IMG/VR virus record: IMGVR_UViG_3300036985_002190
Coordinates: 1 to 56,283 of that record
Strand: one strand, 5' to 3'
DNA from: a virus
DNA length: 56,283 nt
The translations under genes were made by a program, and so were the position numbers. Numbering within the stretch: the first letter of the stretch is position 1; each line of letters opens with the position of its first letter. The notes beneath the pieces are model-generated. The model had not been told where the DNA came from and searched no databases. It saw nothing but the letters and a program-made list of their open reading frames with translations. Below, piece after piece: positions 13,823 through 23,014 of this stretch.

Positions 13823-16273
13823 ATGAGTTTCGTACCAATAGTAGTAAATATTATAAATCAGAAGTATAGGCAGATACGTGCTTATATTGCTAGAGTTGCA
13901 AGAGATGGTGGACTGATTCGAAATCAATCCATCTCTCAGCAATACTACCAACTTATCAAGCAGAACAACCTACCAACCCCTGTTTTCTCTTGGTTTGGTG
14001 AAGCAGGTACTAAAGAACGTGTTAGTGGTATATACAGCTTTGCTACTAAGATATTTAGTACGCATACACCTGTGGCTAGATATGGGCCTGAATTGGTTGT
14101 TAATGGTGGGTTTGATACTGATAGTGGATGGACTAAAAACACTTGGAGTATTGGAAGTGGGGTTGCTAGTATTAATACGGTTGGAATAGATACAATTTAC
14201 CAACCAATTTTAACTATTGGCAAAACCTACAAACTAACATATACCTTAGTATCATGCACTTCAGGTGGAGTTCGTGGTAGAATTGGTACGTTAGCCGATG
14301 GTACTTTGGGGCAAAATACGCCGGGAGTATATTCATTTACAAGAATAGCAGACTCTAGTATACTAGGCGTTATAACGGGTTCGAGTGGATTTAATGGTTC
14401 AATCGACAACATCTCAGTAGTAGAAGTCCTAAACTCTCTTGATGGTTCACCTACAGATGCAGTTCAAACAACATCTACCTCTCAACCTCCTATAGGTGGC
14501 TACATAGCACCTAATGAAAAGATACATATAAAGAATCCTAATGGTGATAGTAGGTATATGACTCATCCTACTATTAGTTTTAGTGCTGGGGATGCTTGGA
14601 GTGTGACGACTGTGTTGAATTGGAATGGGAATAGTGATACATATTCATCAGTTTTTGGAAGTACCATTACGACTACAAAAATATTAATAAGAAGTGTAAA
14701 CAATAATAGAATAAGAATATTTGGGAATACAACAGATGTAAGTGGTACATCTGATTATTTAGGTAGATTTATTGGAAAGAGAATTGTAATATCTTTAGTT
14801 TACAAAGCACCAAATGTAGGTTTCTATATTAACGACTTATTTATACAATCTCTTACGATAAATGATGCTTTTACTTTTAATGCAATTTTAAGAGGTGATA
14901 ATAGTGAAAGTTATCCATATAACGGTTCTCTTTTCGCCCATATCATCACCCCTGCCGCACTAACACCTACACAAGTAGCAATACAAGCAAACTTTCTTAG
15001 TCAACAATATCCTGAGATACCTTCTGTTACAATAGGTAGTCAACCTTGGGCTACAAGTAATTGTGAAATGGTTTCTACACCGATAGGTAGTTTGATTGCT
15101 GAAGTGCAAAGTAATGCTAATGTTGAGAAGATAACTAATCATACATTCACAGATGCAATAGGATGGGCAGTTACAGGTGAAACAATAATAAGTGGAGGAA
15201 CTGCAAGAGTTTTATCATCAACAGGGGTGTTAAGTAATTTGCAAGGTATTTCAGGAGTTACATTAAAACTTGGGCAGTGGTATAAGATTATTTATGACGT
15301 AATTTCAACTAATGGAGTGAATTTAACAAATAATATTGGTGATTTTAGCTATAACACTTCGACTACGGGAACAGGTAGAACACAATACTTTAAATGTGTA
15401 GAAACAACGCTAAATTTTAAACGAGTTGGTATTACTGATGTAACATTAGATAATATATACTTAGAAGAAATAGGCTGGTCATCCTCTCAAGAACTTTACG
15501 ATGCCATCTACGCTCAAACTGCTGGTACAGTAGAAGAAAAAACTTACGCTGCTGTTAAGGCTGCTGCAATGTGGTGTTATTACAATAATGACTTGGCTCT
15601 AGGCAGTGTTTATGGTAAATTAATTAACTGGTACTCGGTTTACCTTTTGCATAAAGACCTTGTTTATTATGCAATGACAGGTAGTAATGTAGTAGCATCA
15701 GCTTATAATGCTAGTAAAGTTTACATTGTTCGTATCAATGCAAGAACATCTGGAGCAGGTACTGTAAGTATCAATGCAACAGGACGTGGTTATTCTAATG
15801 TAATTACACTGTCAGGAACAGATAAGCTTTATGAGATATATGTAAATGGTGCAGATGGTGTAATACCTACTTTGACTTATACAGGAACAGGTTCTATGAC
15901 TGTTACAGAGTTTTCAATGTATGAAGATTTATGGAAATGGAGAGTACCTGCTGAAACTGATTTTAATAATCTTTCTACTAATTTAGGTGGTACTAGTGTT
16001 GCAGGTGGTAAGATGAAGAAAGATGGATTGTTGTACTGGAATACCCCCAATACAGGTGCTGATAATAGTAGTGGGTTTAGTATGCTTCCTTCTGGTTCGA
16101 GATTAGATGATGGAACTTTTGCTGGAATAAACAGTATTGGTAACTGTAACTCTATTTCTGCGACAGATGCATCTAATGCCTATATTATGGGTTTATTTAA
16201 TACTGATACAACTATTGCAATTGTAACAACTTCTAAAAAAAGAGGTAGGGGATTAAGACTAATAAAATCATAA
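13823..16273 (+). CDS. Receptor-binding fibre with LamG-like and FISUMP-like domains
   Basis: An 816-residue multi-domain fibre. After a short N-terminal attachment segment come a carbohydrate-binding-like jelly roll (from about residue 90, NGGFDTDSGW), a LamG/concanavalin-like domain (about 230-400, with WSVTTVLNWNG and a YNGSLFAHIIT end), a second CBM-like jelly roll (about 434-550), and a C-terminal FISUMP-like (Fib_succ_major) domain from about 587: YGKLINWYSV, then WRVPAETDFNNLSTNLGG, then LPSGSRLDDGTFAGI, ending RGLRLIKS. A stretch of about 100 residues is inserted between the first two FISUMP motifs. FISUMP has a C-type-lectin-like fold, fitting a binding tip. Codon use seems more GGT/AGT-rich than in neighbours, hinting at acquisition. 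Confidence 0.7.
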   Translation: MSFVPIVVNIINQKYRQIRAYIARVARDGGLIRNQSISQQYYQLIKQNNLPTPVFSWFGEAGTKERVSGIYSFATKIFSTHTPVARYGPELVVNGGFDTDSGWTKNTWSIGSGVASINTVGIDTIYQPILTIGKTYKLTYTLVSCTSGGVRGRIGTLADGTLGQNTPGVYSFTRIADSSILGVITGSSGFNGSIDNISVVEVLNSLDGSPTDAVQTTSTSQPPIGGYIAPNEKIHIKNPNGDSRYMTHPTISFSAGDAWSVTTVLNWNGNSDTYSSVFGSTITTTKILIRSVNNNRIRIFGNTTDVSGTSDYLGRFIGKRIVISLVYKAPNVGFYINDLFIQSLTINDAFTFNAILRGDNSESYPYNGSLFAHIITPAALTPTQVAIQANFLSQQYPEIPSVTIGSQPWATSNCEMVSTPIGSLIAEVQSNANVEKITNHTFTDAIGWAVTGETIISGGTARVLSSTGVLSNLQGISGVTLKLGQWYKIIYDVISTNGVNLTNNIGDFSYNTSTTGTGRTQYFKCVETTLNFKRVGITDVTLDNIYLEEIGWSSSQELYDAIYAQTAGTVEEKTYAAVKAAAMWCYYNNDLALGSVYGKLINWYSVYLLHKDLVYYAMTGSNVVASAYNASKVYIVRINARTSGAGTVSINATGRGYSNVITLSGTDKLYEIYVNGADGVIPTLTYTGTGSMTVTEFSMYEDLWKWRVPAETDFNNLSTNLGGTSVAGGKMKKDGLLYWNTPNTGADNSSGFSMLPSGSRLDDGTFAGINSIGNCNSISATDASNAYIMGLFNTDTTIAIVTTSKKRGRGLRLIKS

Positions 16274-16276
16274 ACT

Positions 16277-16765
16277 ATGGAAGAAATTATAGAAGGTTTA
16301 GAACCTACAATTAGAACAATGTATGCTTTATTAAGCTTCTCAGAATACTTTAAGCTTAATATGCAGATAAGTGAAGGACTAGGATATAACCTTAACGATG
16401 CAACGGCTCGTTATGATTCTGTTATACCAAAACTTGCTAAAGTGAATATTGCTTACACAGATGAAGTTGAAACTTATGATACTCTTGCAGTACTACAATT
16501 AACAGTAGAAGTACAGGAACGATTCCCAGCGCTGTTAGAAGGACTTGAATTGGTTGATACCTATATACCTGCTGAACCTGAGACGGAACTTATGGCAGAT
16601 GGGCTCACAACTGAAGTAATCGACTGGCAACTGAATCACACTGCTGAAGTAGGCGCAGGAACTCTTGAGGTTATTTATCTTTTGGAACAGCCTTATTCTG
16701 TTGAAGCTGAGAAGGCAGTTGAAATATTGGTTAACAGTGATGTAACAATTATAACAAGTGAATAA
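16277..16765 (+). CDS. Hypothetical protein downstream of fibre (162 aa)
   Basis: A 162-residue acidic, mainly helical protein (starts MEEIIEGLEPTIRTMYALLSF). It begins 3 bases after the fibre stop, so it may be a fibre chaperone or tip partner, as is common for small genes behind receptor-binding proteins. No motif confirms this. Confidence 0.5.
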   Translation: MEEIIEGLEPTIRTMYALLSFSEYFKLNMQISEGLGYNLNDATARYDSVIPKLAKVNIAYTDEVETYDTLAVLQLTVEVQERFPALLEGLELVDTYIPAEPETELMADGLTTEVIDWQLNHTAEVGAGTLEVIYLLEQPYSVEAEKAVEILVNSDVTIITSE

Positions 16766-16766
16766 G

Positions 16767-17003
16767 ATGGCAAAGAAAGTTAAAGACCCTAAAGAAGAAC
16801 CTAAGTTCAGGAAGCTTGAAAAAGGTGGAAAAACTAAAGCTGGGGAATACTATCAGATTGGAGATAAACATATCGTAAAGGCAGACAAAGTGCTTAAAAT
16901 TGAAAGTAAATTGGAAGTTATTGAACATGATGGAGTGGATAGTTTGCCTGTAGAGATGAAGATTAAGCACGAGAAGAATAATTTGAAGATTAAAAATAAA
17001 TAA
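16767..17003 (+). CDS. Small basic hypothetical protein (78 aa)
   Basis: Start set at ATG 16767 (MAKKVKDPKEEPKFRK), one base after the previous stop; an upstream GTG at 16758 would overlap that gene. A 78-residue Lys-rich protein with a strand segment (YYQIGDKHIVKADKVLKI). Function unknown. Confidence 0.5.
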   Translation: MAKKVKDPKEEPKFRKLEKGGKTKAGEYYQIGDKHIVKADKVLKIESKLEVIEHDGVDSLPVEMKIKHEKNNLKIKNK

Positions 17004-17017
17004 ATTCACTTTATATA

Positions 17018-17437
17018 ATGAGCGAAGATTCAATTAAAACAGCAGAAGAGCAACTGCATGCTCTGATAAACGAGAGCAATCTTGTTTTGACAAAGATGAA
17101 GACAGATAGTAATCTTATTTTTACTAAACTTAGAAGGATTATCAATGTCTTAATAACAGTAGGCCTTGGTATATTTATAACATTCTTATTCTCGTTTGTA
17201 GACGTTAGATCTAGAATGTCCACGCTGGAGTCAGAAAAAGCAACAAAAGTCGAACTCACTGAATCGCTTGATAAATACTCATTAAAGACTGATGTTATCT
17301 TTTTACAGAATAATGTTTACGAGATAAACAAGGCGTTCTATGCTCCAGGAAAAGATTACAACGAAACCAAAATGGAGTCTAGATATTCTAATGCATTGAA
17401 ACAATTTAACGGAGATGTATCGAGAGGTACTAAATAA
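17018..17437 (+). CDS. Single-pass membrane protein with coiled coils
   Basis: A 139-residue protein: N-terminal helix (residues 1-38), one transmembrane segment INVLITVGLGIFITFLFSFV (about 42-61), then a Ser/Glu/Lys-rich helical part. The topology suggests an inner-membrane protein with a periplasmic coiled coil, as in some lysis accessory or tail-associated proteins. No family recognised; it lies among fibre genes, not in the lysis unit. Confidence 0.5.
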   Translation: MSEDSIKTAEEQLHALINESNLVLTKMKTDSNLIFTKLRRIINVLITVGLGIFITFLFSFVDVRSRMSTLESEKATKVELTESLDKYSLKTDVIFLQNNVYEINKAFYAPGKDYNETKMESRYSNALKQFNGDVSRGTK

Positions 17438-17449
17438 TCTAATATAACC

Positions 17450-17977
17450 ATGGCAAATATTATCATATACGCTACTTCAAATGTTTCTCAAGATAGCTTA
17501 ATTTGCACTGATCAAACTGATTGGACTTCACTTGGAGTTCCTAGGAGCACGTTAACAAGCTTAGTATTGAATTTATATGAGACATCACTAGTCACTCCAG
17601 AATATCAATATACGCTATCTGGAACCGAATTATCTGCATTTATAGCAGATGGAATTGTTGAAATCCCATTCTTAAGTTCAGCTGGAACAATATATATAGA
17701 GGATGCATGGTGGAATGCTGTCTTAACTGGAAATTCTGGAGCGTATGTAAGCAACTACAGTGGATTTGGAATCTACGCTAGTATAACATATGCTGTATTT
17801 AATCAGGTTAATGGACTACATGTTCCTGAAGAGATTAAATTCGATGCCGAAAAATATGCTACATCAGTATTTTTTCTTGAAGGCCTAGTCAACCTAGATA
17901 CAACTAACGTAAATTCAAGAGGCGTTAAGTTTCAAAAAAGATTAATATCTTTGCAAAAAATGCTGTTAAACATTTAA
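17450..17977 (+). CDS. Tail/fibre-associated structural protein (175 aa)
   Basis: A 175-residue protein with an N-terminal strand-rich half and a central EDAWWNAVLTGNSGAYVSNYSGFGIYASI segment, characteristic of a small family in Bacteroidota phage tail regions, and a helical C-terminus (VSFFLEGL...KRLISLQKML type). The position before several fibre genes suggests an attachment or baseplate-type role. Not proven. Confidence 0.5.
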   Translation: MANIIIYATSNVSQDSLICTDQTDWTSLGVPRSTLTSLVLNLYETSLVTPEYQYTLSGTELSAFIADGIVEIPFLSSAGTIYIEDAWWNAVLTGNSGAYVSNYSGFGIYASITYAVFNQVNGLHVPEEIKFDAEKYATSVFFLEGLVNLDTTNVNSRGVKFQKRLISLQKMLLNI

Positions 17978-17978
17978 C

Positions 17979-18599
17979 ATGGTGACACAAGAGCAATTAA
18001 ATACAGAGATTGATTTAGCTAAGCGAATATATCTATATTACTTCGATAAATATGCCACTCTATTAACTATAGGAAGCGATAAGTATTTATCTTGGTATAA
18101 AGATCTATGTATATTATATTTCCTATCTAAGGGCTTGAAGTCAATTAGAATAGAAGATGGCTTAATGTATATTGGAGATACTGAGATAGACGAGGATATG
18201 TACGGCAAATTCTGTTCAGATATTAGAGAATATGTAACATCTGATATTTCTGATATTGTTTATGCAGAACTAGATATTTATGGCAATATAAAAGATATAT
18301 ATAGCCCATCCACACCGCCAACCATAGTCACCTACCAAGGATTTAATAAAGAGCCAGCTGTTGCTATATTAAATATTGTCATGGACAATACAACCGCAAT
18401 AACAGTACCTTTCGATATAGCCGATATTGATACAAATAGTATAATCATAACTACAAGTATGGATGGAGATCCAATACCAATGGTTGCGCCAGAAGAGGAG
18501 GGTGTACATTTTATTGGGACGGTTATGTATTGGCATACTTATTATGAATTGAAGGCTGGGGATATTGTTAGAATAGTTTACTTATCAAACGTATCTTAA
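17979..18599 (+). CDS. Hypothetical structural protein (206 aa)
   Basis: A 206-residue protein, helical at the N-terminus (residues 1-60) and strand-rich at the C-terminus, ending with a small Ig-like or barrel domain (VPFDIADIDTNSIIITTSMDGDPIP, then YYELKAGDIVRIVYL). It sits with one-base spacing between two structural-type genes. Probably an adaptor in the fibre assembly; function inferred only from context. Confidence 0.45.
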   Translation: MVTQEQLNTEIDLAKRIYLYYFDKYATLLTIGSDKYLSWYKDLCILYFLSKGLKSIRIEDGLMYIGDTEIDEDMYGKFCSDIREYVTSDISDIVYAELDIYGNIKDIYSPSTPPTIVTYQGFNKEPAVAILNIVMDNTTAITVPFDIADIDTNSIIITTSMDGDPIPMVAPEEEGVHFIGTVMYWHTYYELKAGDIVRIVYLSNVS

Positions 18600-18600
18600 T

Positions 18601-19737
18601 ATGGAATTTAGGACTATACGACAAACATCACATATAGACGGATCCAATCGTAACCCAGGTGTTGGTGAGCACGATAAGGCAATGGTTTGGGATAACAATA
18701 CCCAGAAGGTAAAATATGTCTTAATAAATGGATTAAGCGCTAACGCTAAGACTGTTGACGGATATGTTGTAAAAGGAGATGATTCAGCTGCTGCAAATTA
18801 TATATGGAAGCTTGATGGGACTAAAAACCCTGCATGGAGATTAGAGGAGTATTTAGCATCAATTGCTAAGGTTGGAAACTCTGCTGTATTTACAATGAAT
18901 AGCGGTGGGACTAAAACATTAGCTCTTGGAGCTCTTGCATGGGAGGATACTGTGCCTAGCTCCGTATTGAGTGTTTTTGGGCGATCTGGGGCAGTTTTAG
19001 CTGTAAGTGGTGATTACACTGCTGCACAAGTAACGAATGCCCTAGATAAGCTAAATGATACCTTAGATGACATTATAGAGGGTGATACAAATAAACACTT
19101 CACTGCAACATATAAATCTGAGGTTGATGCAAATACATTAGCTAGACACACGCATTCAAATAAAGCTCAGTTAGATCTAATAACAAATGCTGGAGATGGA
19201 GTTATTCCAACTTCTGCTCAAATATATGAGTGGGATAATTATACTACTGGAGATGCTCAAAATGTAATGGACACCGTTGATTCATTTATTCAGGACAATA
19301 CTGGAATAACATGGGCATACGATGACACATTAAACACATTAACTCCAACCATAGATTTAGGAGATTTCACGGCAGACGATCTACCGGAGGGTGTTACAAA
19401 CAAATATTATAAGCAATCTGTATATACATTTACGCTTCCTGCTGCATCAACAGTTGCTGGAAGGTGTTCTGGCACAATAGTTAGAGGTGATGGAACAGCT
19501 ACATGGACGATTGCTGTAGACACTAATCCAATAGACCTATTGATAACGCATGGAACCAATAGGGATGTTGTAAATGTATCTATATTTGCAATTACAACAG
19601 AGGGCAATAGACTTCTTCTTAATAATGCTGCATACTCTGGAGTTATATCACCAATAGCAGATCCACAAAATACAATTAGAATAGAAAGTTTAGCAACAAT
19701 AGAATTACCAATTATAGTTAATATAACGCTTTCTTAA
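18601..19737 (+). CDS. Tail fibre protein (378 aa)
   Basis: A 378-residue protein with the motif VFGRSGAVLAVSGDYTAAQVTNAL (about 120-145), which is a standard element of phage tail fibres, followed by a helix with D-T-N-K-H-F-T-A and a C-terminal Gly/Thr-rich strand region. The N-terminus (RTIRQTSHIDGSNRNPGVGEHDKAMVWD) looks like an attachment domain. It ends one base into the start of the next gene. Confidence 0.65.
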   Translation: MEFRTIRQTSHIDGSNRNPGVGEHDKAMVWDNNTQKVKYVLINGLSANAKTVDGYVVKGDDSAAANYIWKLDGTKNPAWRLEEYLASIAKVGNSAVFTMNSGGTKTLALGALAWEDTVPSSVLSVFGRSGAVLAVSGDYTAAQVTNALDKLNDTLDDIIEGDTNKHFTATYKSEVDANTLARHTHSNKAQLDLITNAGDGVIPTSAQIYEWDNYTTGDAQNVMDTVDSFIQDNTGITWAYDDTLNTLTPTIDLGDFTADDLPEGVTNKYYKQSVYTFTLPAASTVAGRCSGTIVRGDGTATWTIAVDTNPIDLLITHGTNRDVVNVSIFAITTEGNRLLLNNAAYSGVISPIADPQNTIRIESLATIELPIIVNITLS

Positions 19738-20417
19738 TGGATTCAACTAGATATTTAAATTCTGTTGCATGGAGAACGTATTCAAAAAATGTAATACTAC
19801 TCTCACTAGAAACGCTATCTAATCCAGCTACGTATAGAATAACTATATCTCCGATTGATATAAATGAGCCAGGAGCTGCTGGTTTTGATGTAGAAATTGG
19901 ATATTTTTATAAAGACTATATTGGTCATACATATTCAATAATTGCAAAATCATCTACAACTATAGATATATCTGATGATTTCAGATGTGGTCAAGGGCCG
20001 CAGTCTGGATTGCAAGGTATTGTTTATAGATCTGTTTGGAGAGGTAGATCCCCATATTTAGCCCCAGTATATTATAGGCACTTAGATAAGGTTGCTATTG
20101 ATTATAGTAGACAAATTGAACAAGATATATTGTGGAGTAATGATCCAAACACTAGAAGAATAGATTTTCTAAATATATCACAACCTTCAATATCAGATTA
20201 TCAGGATGATAAAACAGATGGCGATGGAGTGTGGTACAATCTGCAACACGATTATGGCGATAATCCAAAGCTAGAGGTTTGGCAAGAAACAGCTTCTGGC
20301 GTTTATTCGAGACTGCCTGTTGATCTACAAATAACTAGAGCTGGCGGACTGATACAATCAGTATTGTTTAGCGGCACTGGAGAGGATATATCTGGATATA
20401 TTTTAATATCAAAATAA
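19737..20417 (+). CDS. Fibre-associated protein (226 aa)
   Basis: A 226-residue protein, no signal peptide, with strand-rich ends and a middle DxSDDFRCGQGPQSGLQGIVYRS segment. Start overlaps the previous stop by one base (TAATG). The C-terminus (WYNLQHDYGDNPKLEVWQ...ILISK) resembles a small beta-sandwich. Likely part of the fibre complex; the exact role is unknown. Confidence 0.5.
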   Translation: MDSTRYLNSVAWRTYSKNVILLSLETLSNPATYRITISPIDINEPGAAGFDVEIGYFYKDYIGHTYSIIAKSSTTIDISDDFRCGQGPQSGLQGIVYRSVWRGRSPYLAPVYYRHLDKVAIDYSRQIEQDILWSNDPNTRRIDFLNISQPSISDYQDDKTDGDGVWYNLQHDYGDNPKLEVWQETASGVYSRLPVDLQITRAGGLIQSVLFSGTGEDISGYILISK

Positions 20418-20418
20418 T

Positions 20419-23013
20419 ATGAAAAAGATACTTTTTATAATTATTACCATCTCGTTGACATTAACGACATGGTTAAATGCTCAAGATGTTACTCCGCTGC
20501 CATCATTAACTATAAAGAAATTAATTTCTCCAAATAATCCAGTGTATTATTATAATACAGCTGATAGTGCGTTTTGGGTATTTAAAGGAGAGACTGGGTG
20601 GCTTAGATTAGCTGCAAATTATCAGTTACAAAAATACTACGTACCATATGATAACGCATGGAAGAATGTACACTTAGGAGATAATACAATAAAATCAATC
20701 TCATTTATTTTAGATACTACATACGTTCATACAGGATTAGAAGAGAAAGGTACGTTAGCTTGGGATTCTGCTACCCAATCAATGGAGACTCATATAGCAG
20801 ATGATCTACATCTAAATAATGGAGAGGAGCTGTGGGTTCCATTGTGCTATAATAATAGTGGTTCCACCATCTTAAATGGGCAGCCTGTTTATATTGACGA
20901 TGCTTATGGTAATAGTCCTACGATTATGTTGGCATCAAATATTACTTATGATGAATCCAGATTAATAGGAGTAGCAACTCAAGATATACCAACTAGCTCT
21001 TATGGGAGGGTAACTAGATTTGGATACGTAAATGATATTAATTTATCTTCATGCAGTCCCGGAAACAACGTCTATTTAGGAGACAAAGTATTAACTCACA
21101 CACGACCCACTGGAGGACTGTTTCCTGTAGTTATTGGTAAGGCTATAACTTGCAGCACAAATGGTAGATTGCTTGTTTACCCTCAATCAGTGGAATATAC
21201 ATCAGAAGTTAATAGAGCTGATGGGTGGGTTTCATATTTGCAGGGAGATCAAACAAATCTATCTTTTTCTAATGCGTCAAGAATCTTAACAATAACCCCA
21301 ACAGCTTCTACTTTTTATTTTTATCAATCTGGAGTTAAATATATAAAAACTGGAGCTCAGTCATTCCAGATAACTGATGTTGAAGGAATACATTTGATTT
21401 ACTATGATTTGGGAGTATTATACGAATCTGTAAATCCCTCGAGTGATCAGACATTAAATATTATAAGAAATTCAGTTATGATATCTGTAGTTTATTGGGA
21501 CTTTACAAATAAAGCTTCTATCTATGTTTCTAATGAAAGGCACACATTTCATTGGCCTTCATGGGTTCATGCTTATGCTCATATTTCATTTGGCACACAA
21601 TATCAATCAGGACTTGGAATTACTAACATAACATTGGGGACTGGAAGCTCAAATGCAGACGCTCGGTTCGGTGTTGATTCTGGAAGCATATCAGATGAAG
21701 ACATTATAACTACTACAAGTGCAGTTCCAAGTACCGCCGGAATACCAATCTATTATAGATTAGGGGCAGGATTGGGTACTTGGCGTAGAGTTGTAAGAGC
21801 TGGTTATGTTTTTTTAAATGACCCTACAACTACATTGGCAATGTACAACCTATATTCTGGTGGAACATGGTCAATTGCATCCATGACAAACAATTATTAT
21901 AGGTTAGTCCATGTATTTGCTACGAATGATATTAGTGTGGCAAATGGCGTTATAGCAATGTCTGGGGTGGCTCAATACTCCTCCGCAGCAGCAGCAGAAC
22001 TTGCAGCAGCAGCAGAAATAGCAAATATTTATAACAGTAATTTACCTTTCGCTGAAGTAAAACATATTGGTAGTTTGATCCTGCATTCTAAAACAGGTTT
22101 AGGAAACTCTGTTAATGCAAGATACGTAGCGATACCTTCACAGCCAACTGGAAGTAATTATTACATGGACTTTAGAAAATCTACGCCACTCGGTACTGGT
22201 GGAGGAGGCTCTGGAGCAACAAGTTTTCTTGGCTTAAGTGATACGCCTACTTCATACGCAGGACAAACAAATAAAATAGTTGGGGTCAGCAGTGGAGAGA
22301 CAGGGGTCGAATTTAAGGCTGCAACAGCCACCTCTGCTGGAACAATAAATATTCCTACAGGTCAACAATATCAAATAAATGGAGGTTCTATTATTGTTGA
22401 TGCGATTAATGATGGCGTGACAACAACTGCATCAAGCCAGAATGCTATTTATGATGCATTAGCGCTAAAAGCACCTATCAGCGGCTCTGGTAATTATATT
22501 CAGAATCAGAATGCAAGTGCTCAGAGCGCCACTATGTGGATTACCGGAGTTATAAAAACTGATACATTGGTAGGTACAGGAACACGAATAGTAACTACTG
22601 ATAGTGATGGAATACTTGGAGCTGCCGACAATGGTATTGGTGCACTTATAAATGATGGCAGTGGGAATATATCATATTGGAATTACAATACTCAATCCCT
22701 ATCTGGAACGACTCCAACTTGGAATGTTGTAAATGGATTAAACGCAATTATCACACTATCTGGGAATACTGCAATAACATTAACTAATTTGGCAGTTGGT
22801 ATGACAGGGAAGATTTCTATTACAAATCCAGCAACAGCTTACAAAATAAAATTTGTAGGCGTTACTGCCGAAATAAAAGGGGTTAATCTAGCAATTGATT
22901 CGAATGGAATAACCTTTTCTGGTAGCTCGAAATATGATACCATGACTTGGACTTGGAATGGAACAATACTTGAAGTTCATGTAAACAAAGAATATACAGT
23001 AATTACTTGGTAA
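20419..23013 (+). CDS. Large fibre-type protein with signal peptide (864 aa)
   Basis: An 864-residue protein. It starts with a clear Sec signal peptide (MKKILFIIITISLTLTTWLNAQ, cleavage after NA or AQ), followed by a strand-rich body. The C-terminal third has typical fibre elements: FLGLSDTPTSYAGQTNKIV (about 605-623), DGVTTTASSQNAIYDAL, and a final beta-sandwich. An export signal on a fibre-type protein is unexpected, because virion parts are assembled in the cytoplasm. Options are an adhesin secreted to the infected cell surface, a fibre displayed after lysis, or a captured host surface protein. It is followed after one base by a second signal-peptide protein. Confidence 0.65.
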   Translation: MKKILFIIITISLTLTTWLNAQDVTPLPSLTIKKLISPNNPVYYYNTADSAFWVFKGETGWLRLAANYQLQKYYVPYDNAWKNVHLGDNTIKSISFILDTTYVHTGLEEKGTLAWDSATQSMETHIADDLHLNNGEELWVPLCYNNSGSTILNGQPVYIDDAYGNSPTIMLASNITYDESRLIGVATQDIPTSSYGRVTRFGYVNDINLSSCSPGNNVYLGDKVLTHTRPTGGLFPVVIGKAITCSTNGRLLVYPQSVEYTSEVNRADGWVSYLQGDQTNLSFSNASRILTITPTASTFYFYQSGVKYIKTGAQSFQITDVEGIHLIYYDLGVLYESVNPSSDQTLNIIRNSVMISVVYWDFTNKASIYVSNERHTFHWPSWVHAYAHISFGTQYQSGLGITNITLGTGSSNADARFGVDSGSISDEDIITTTSAVPSTAGIPIYYRLGAGLGTWRRVVRAGYVFLNDPTTTLAMYNLYSGGTWSIASMTNNYYRLVHVFATNDISVANGVIAMSGVAQYSSAAAAELAAAAEIANIYNSNLPFAEVKHIGSLILHSKTGLGNSVNARYVAIPSQPTGSNYYMDFRKSTPLGTGGGGSGATSFLGLSDTPTSYAGQTNKIVGVSSGETGVEFKAATATSAGTINIPTGQQYQINGGSIIVDAINDGVTTTASSQNAIYDALALKAPISGSGNYIQNQNASAQSATMWITGVIKTDTLVGTGTRIVTTDSDGILGAADNGIGALINDGSGNISYWNYNTQSLSGTTPTWNVVNGLNAIITLSGNTAITLTNLAVGMTGKISITNPATAYKIKFVGVTAEIKGVNLAIDSNGITFSGSSKYDTMTWTWNGTILEVHVNKEYTVITW

Positions 23014-23014
23014 T

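Noticed and set aside
13823-16273. Diversity-generating retroelement
   Set aside because: The C-type-lectin-like fibre tip invites it, but no reverse transcriptase and no template repeat of the fibre end are seen in the window.
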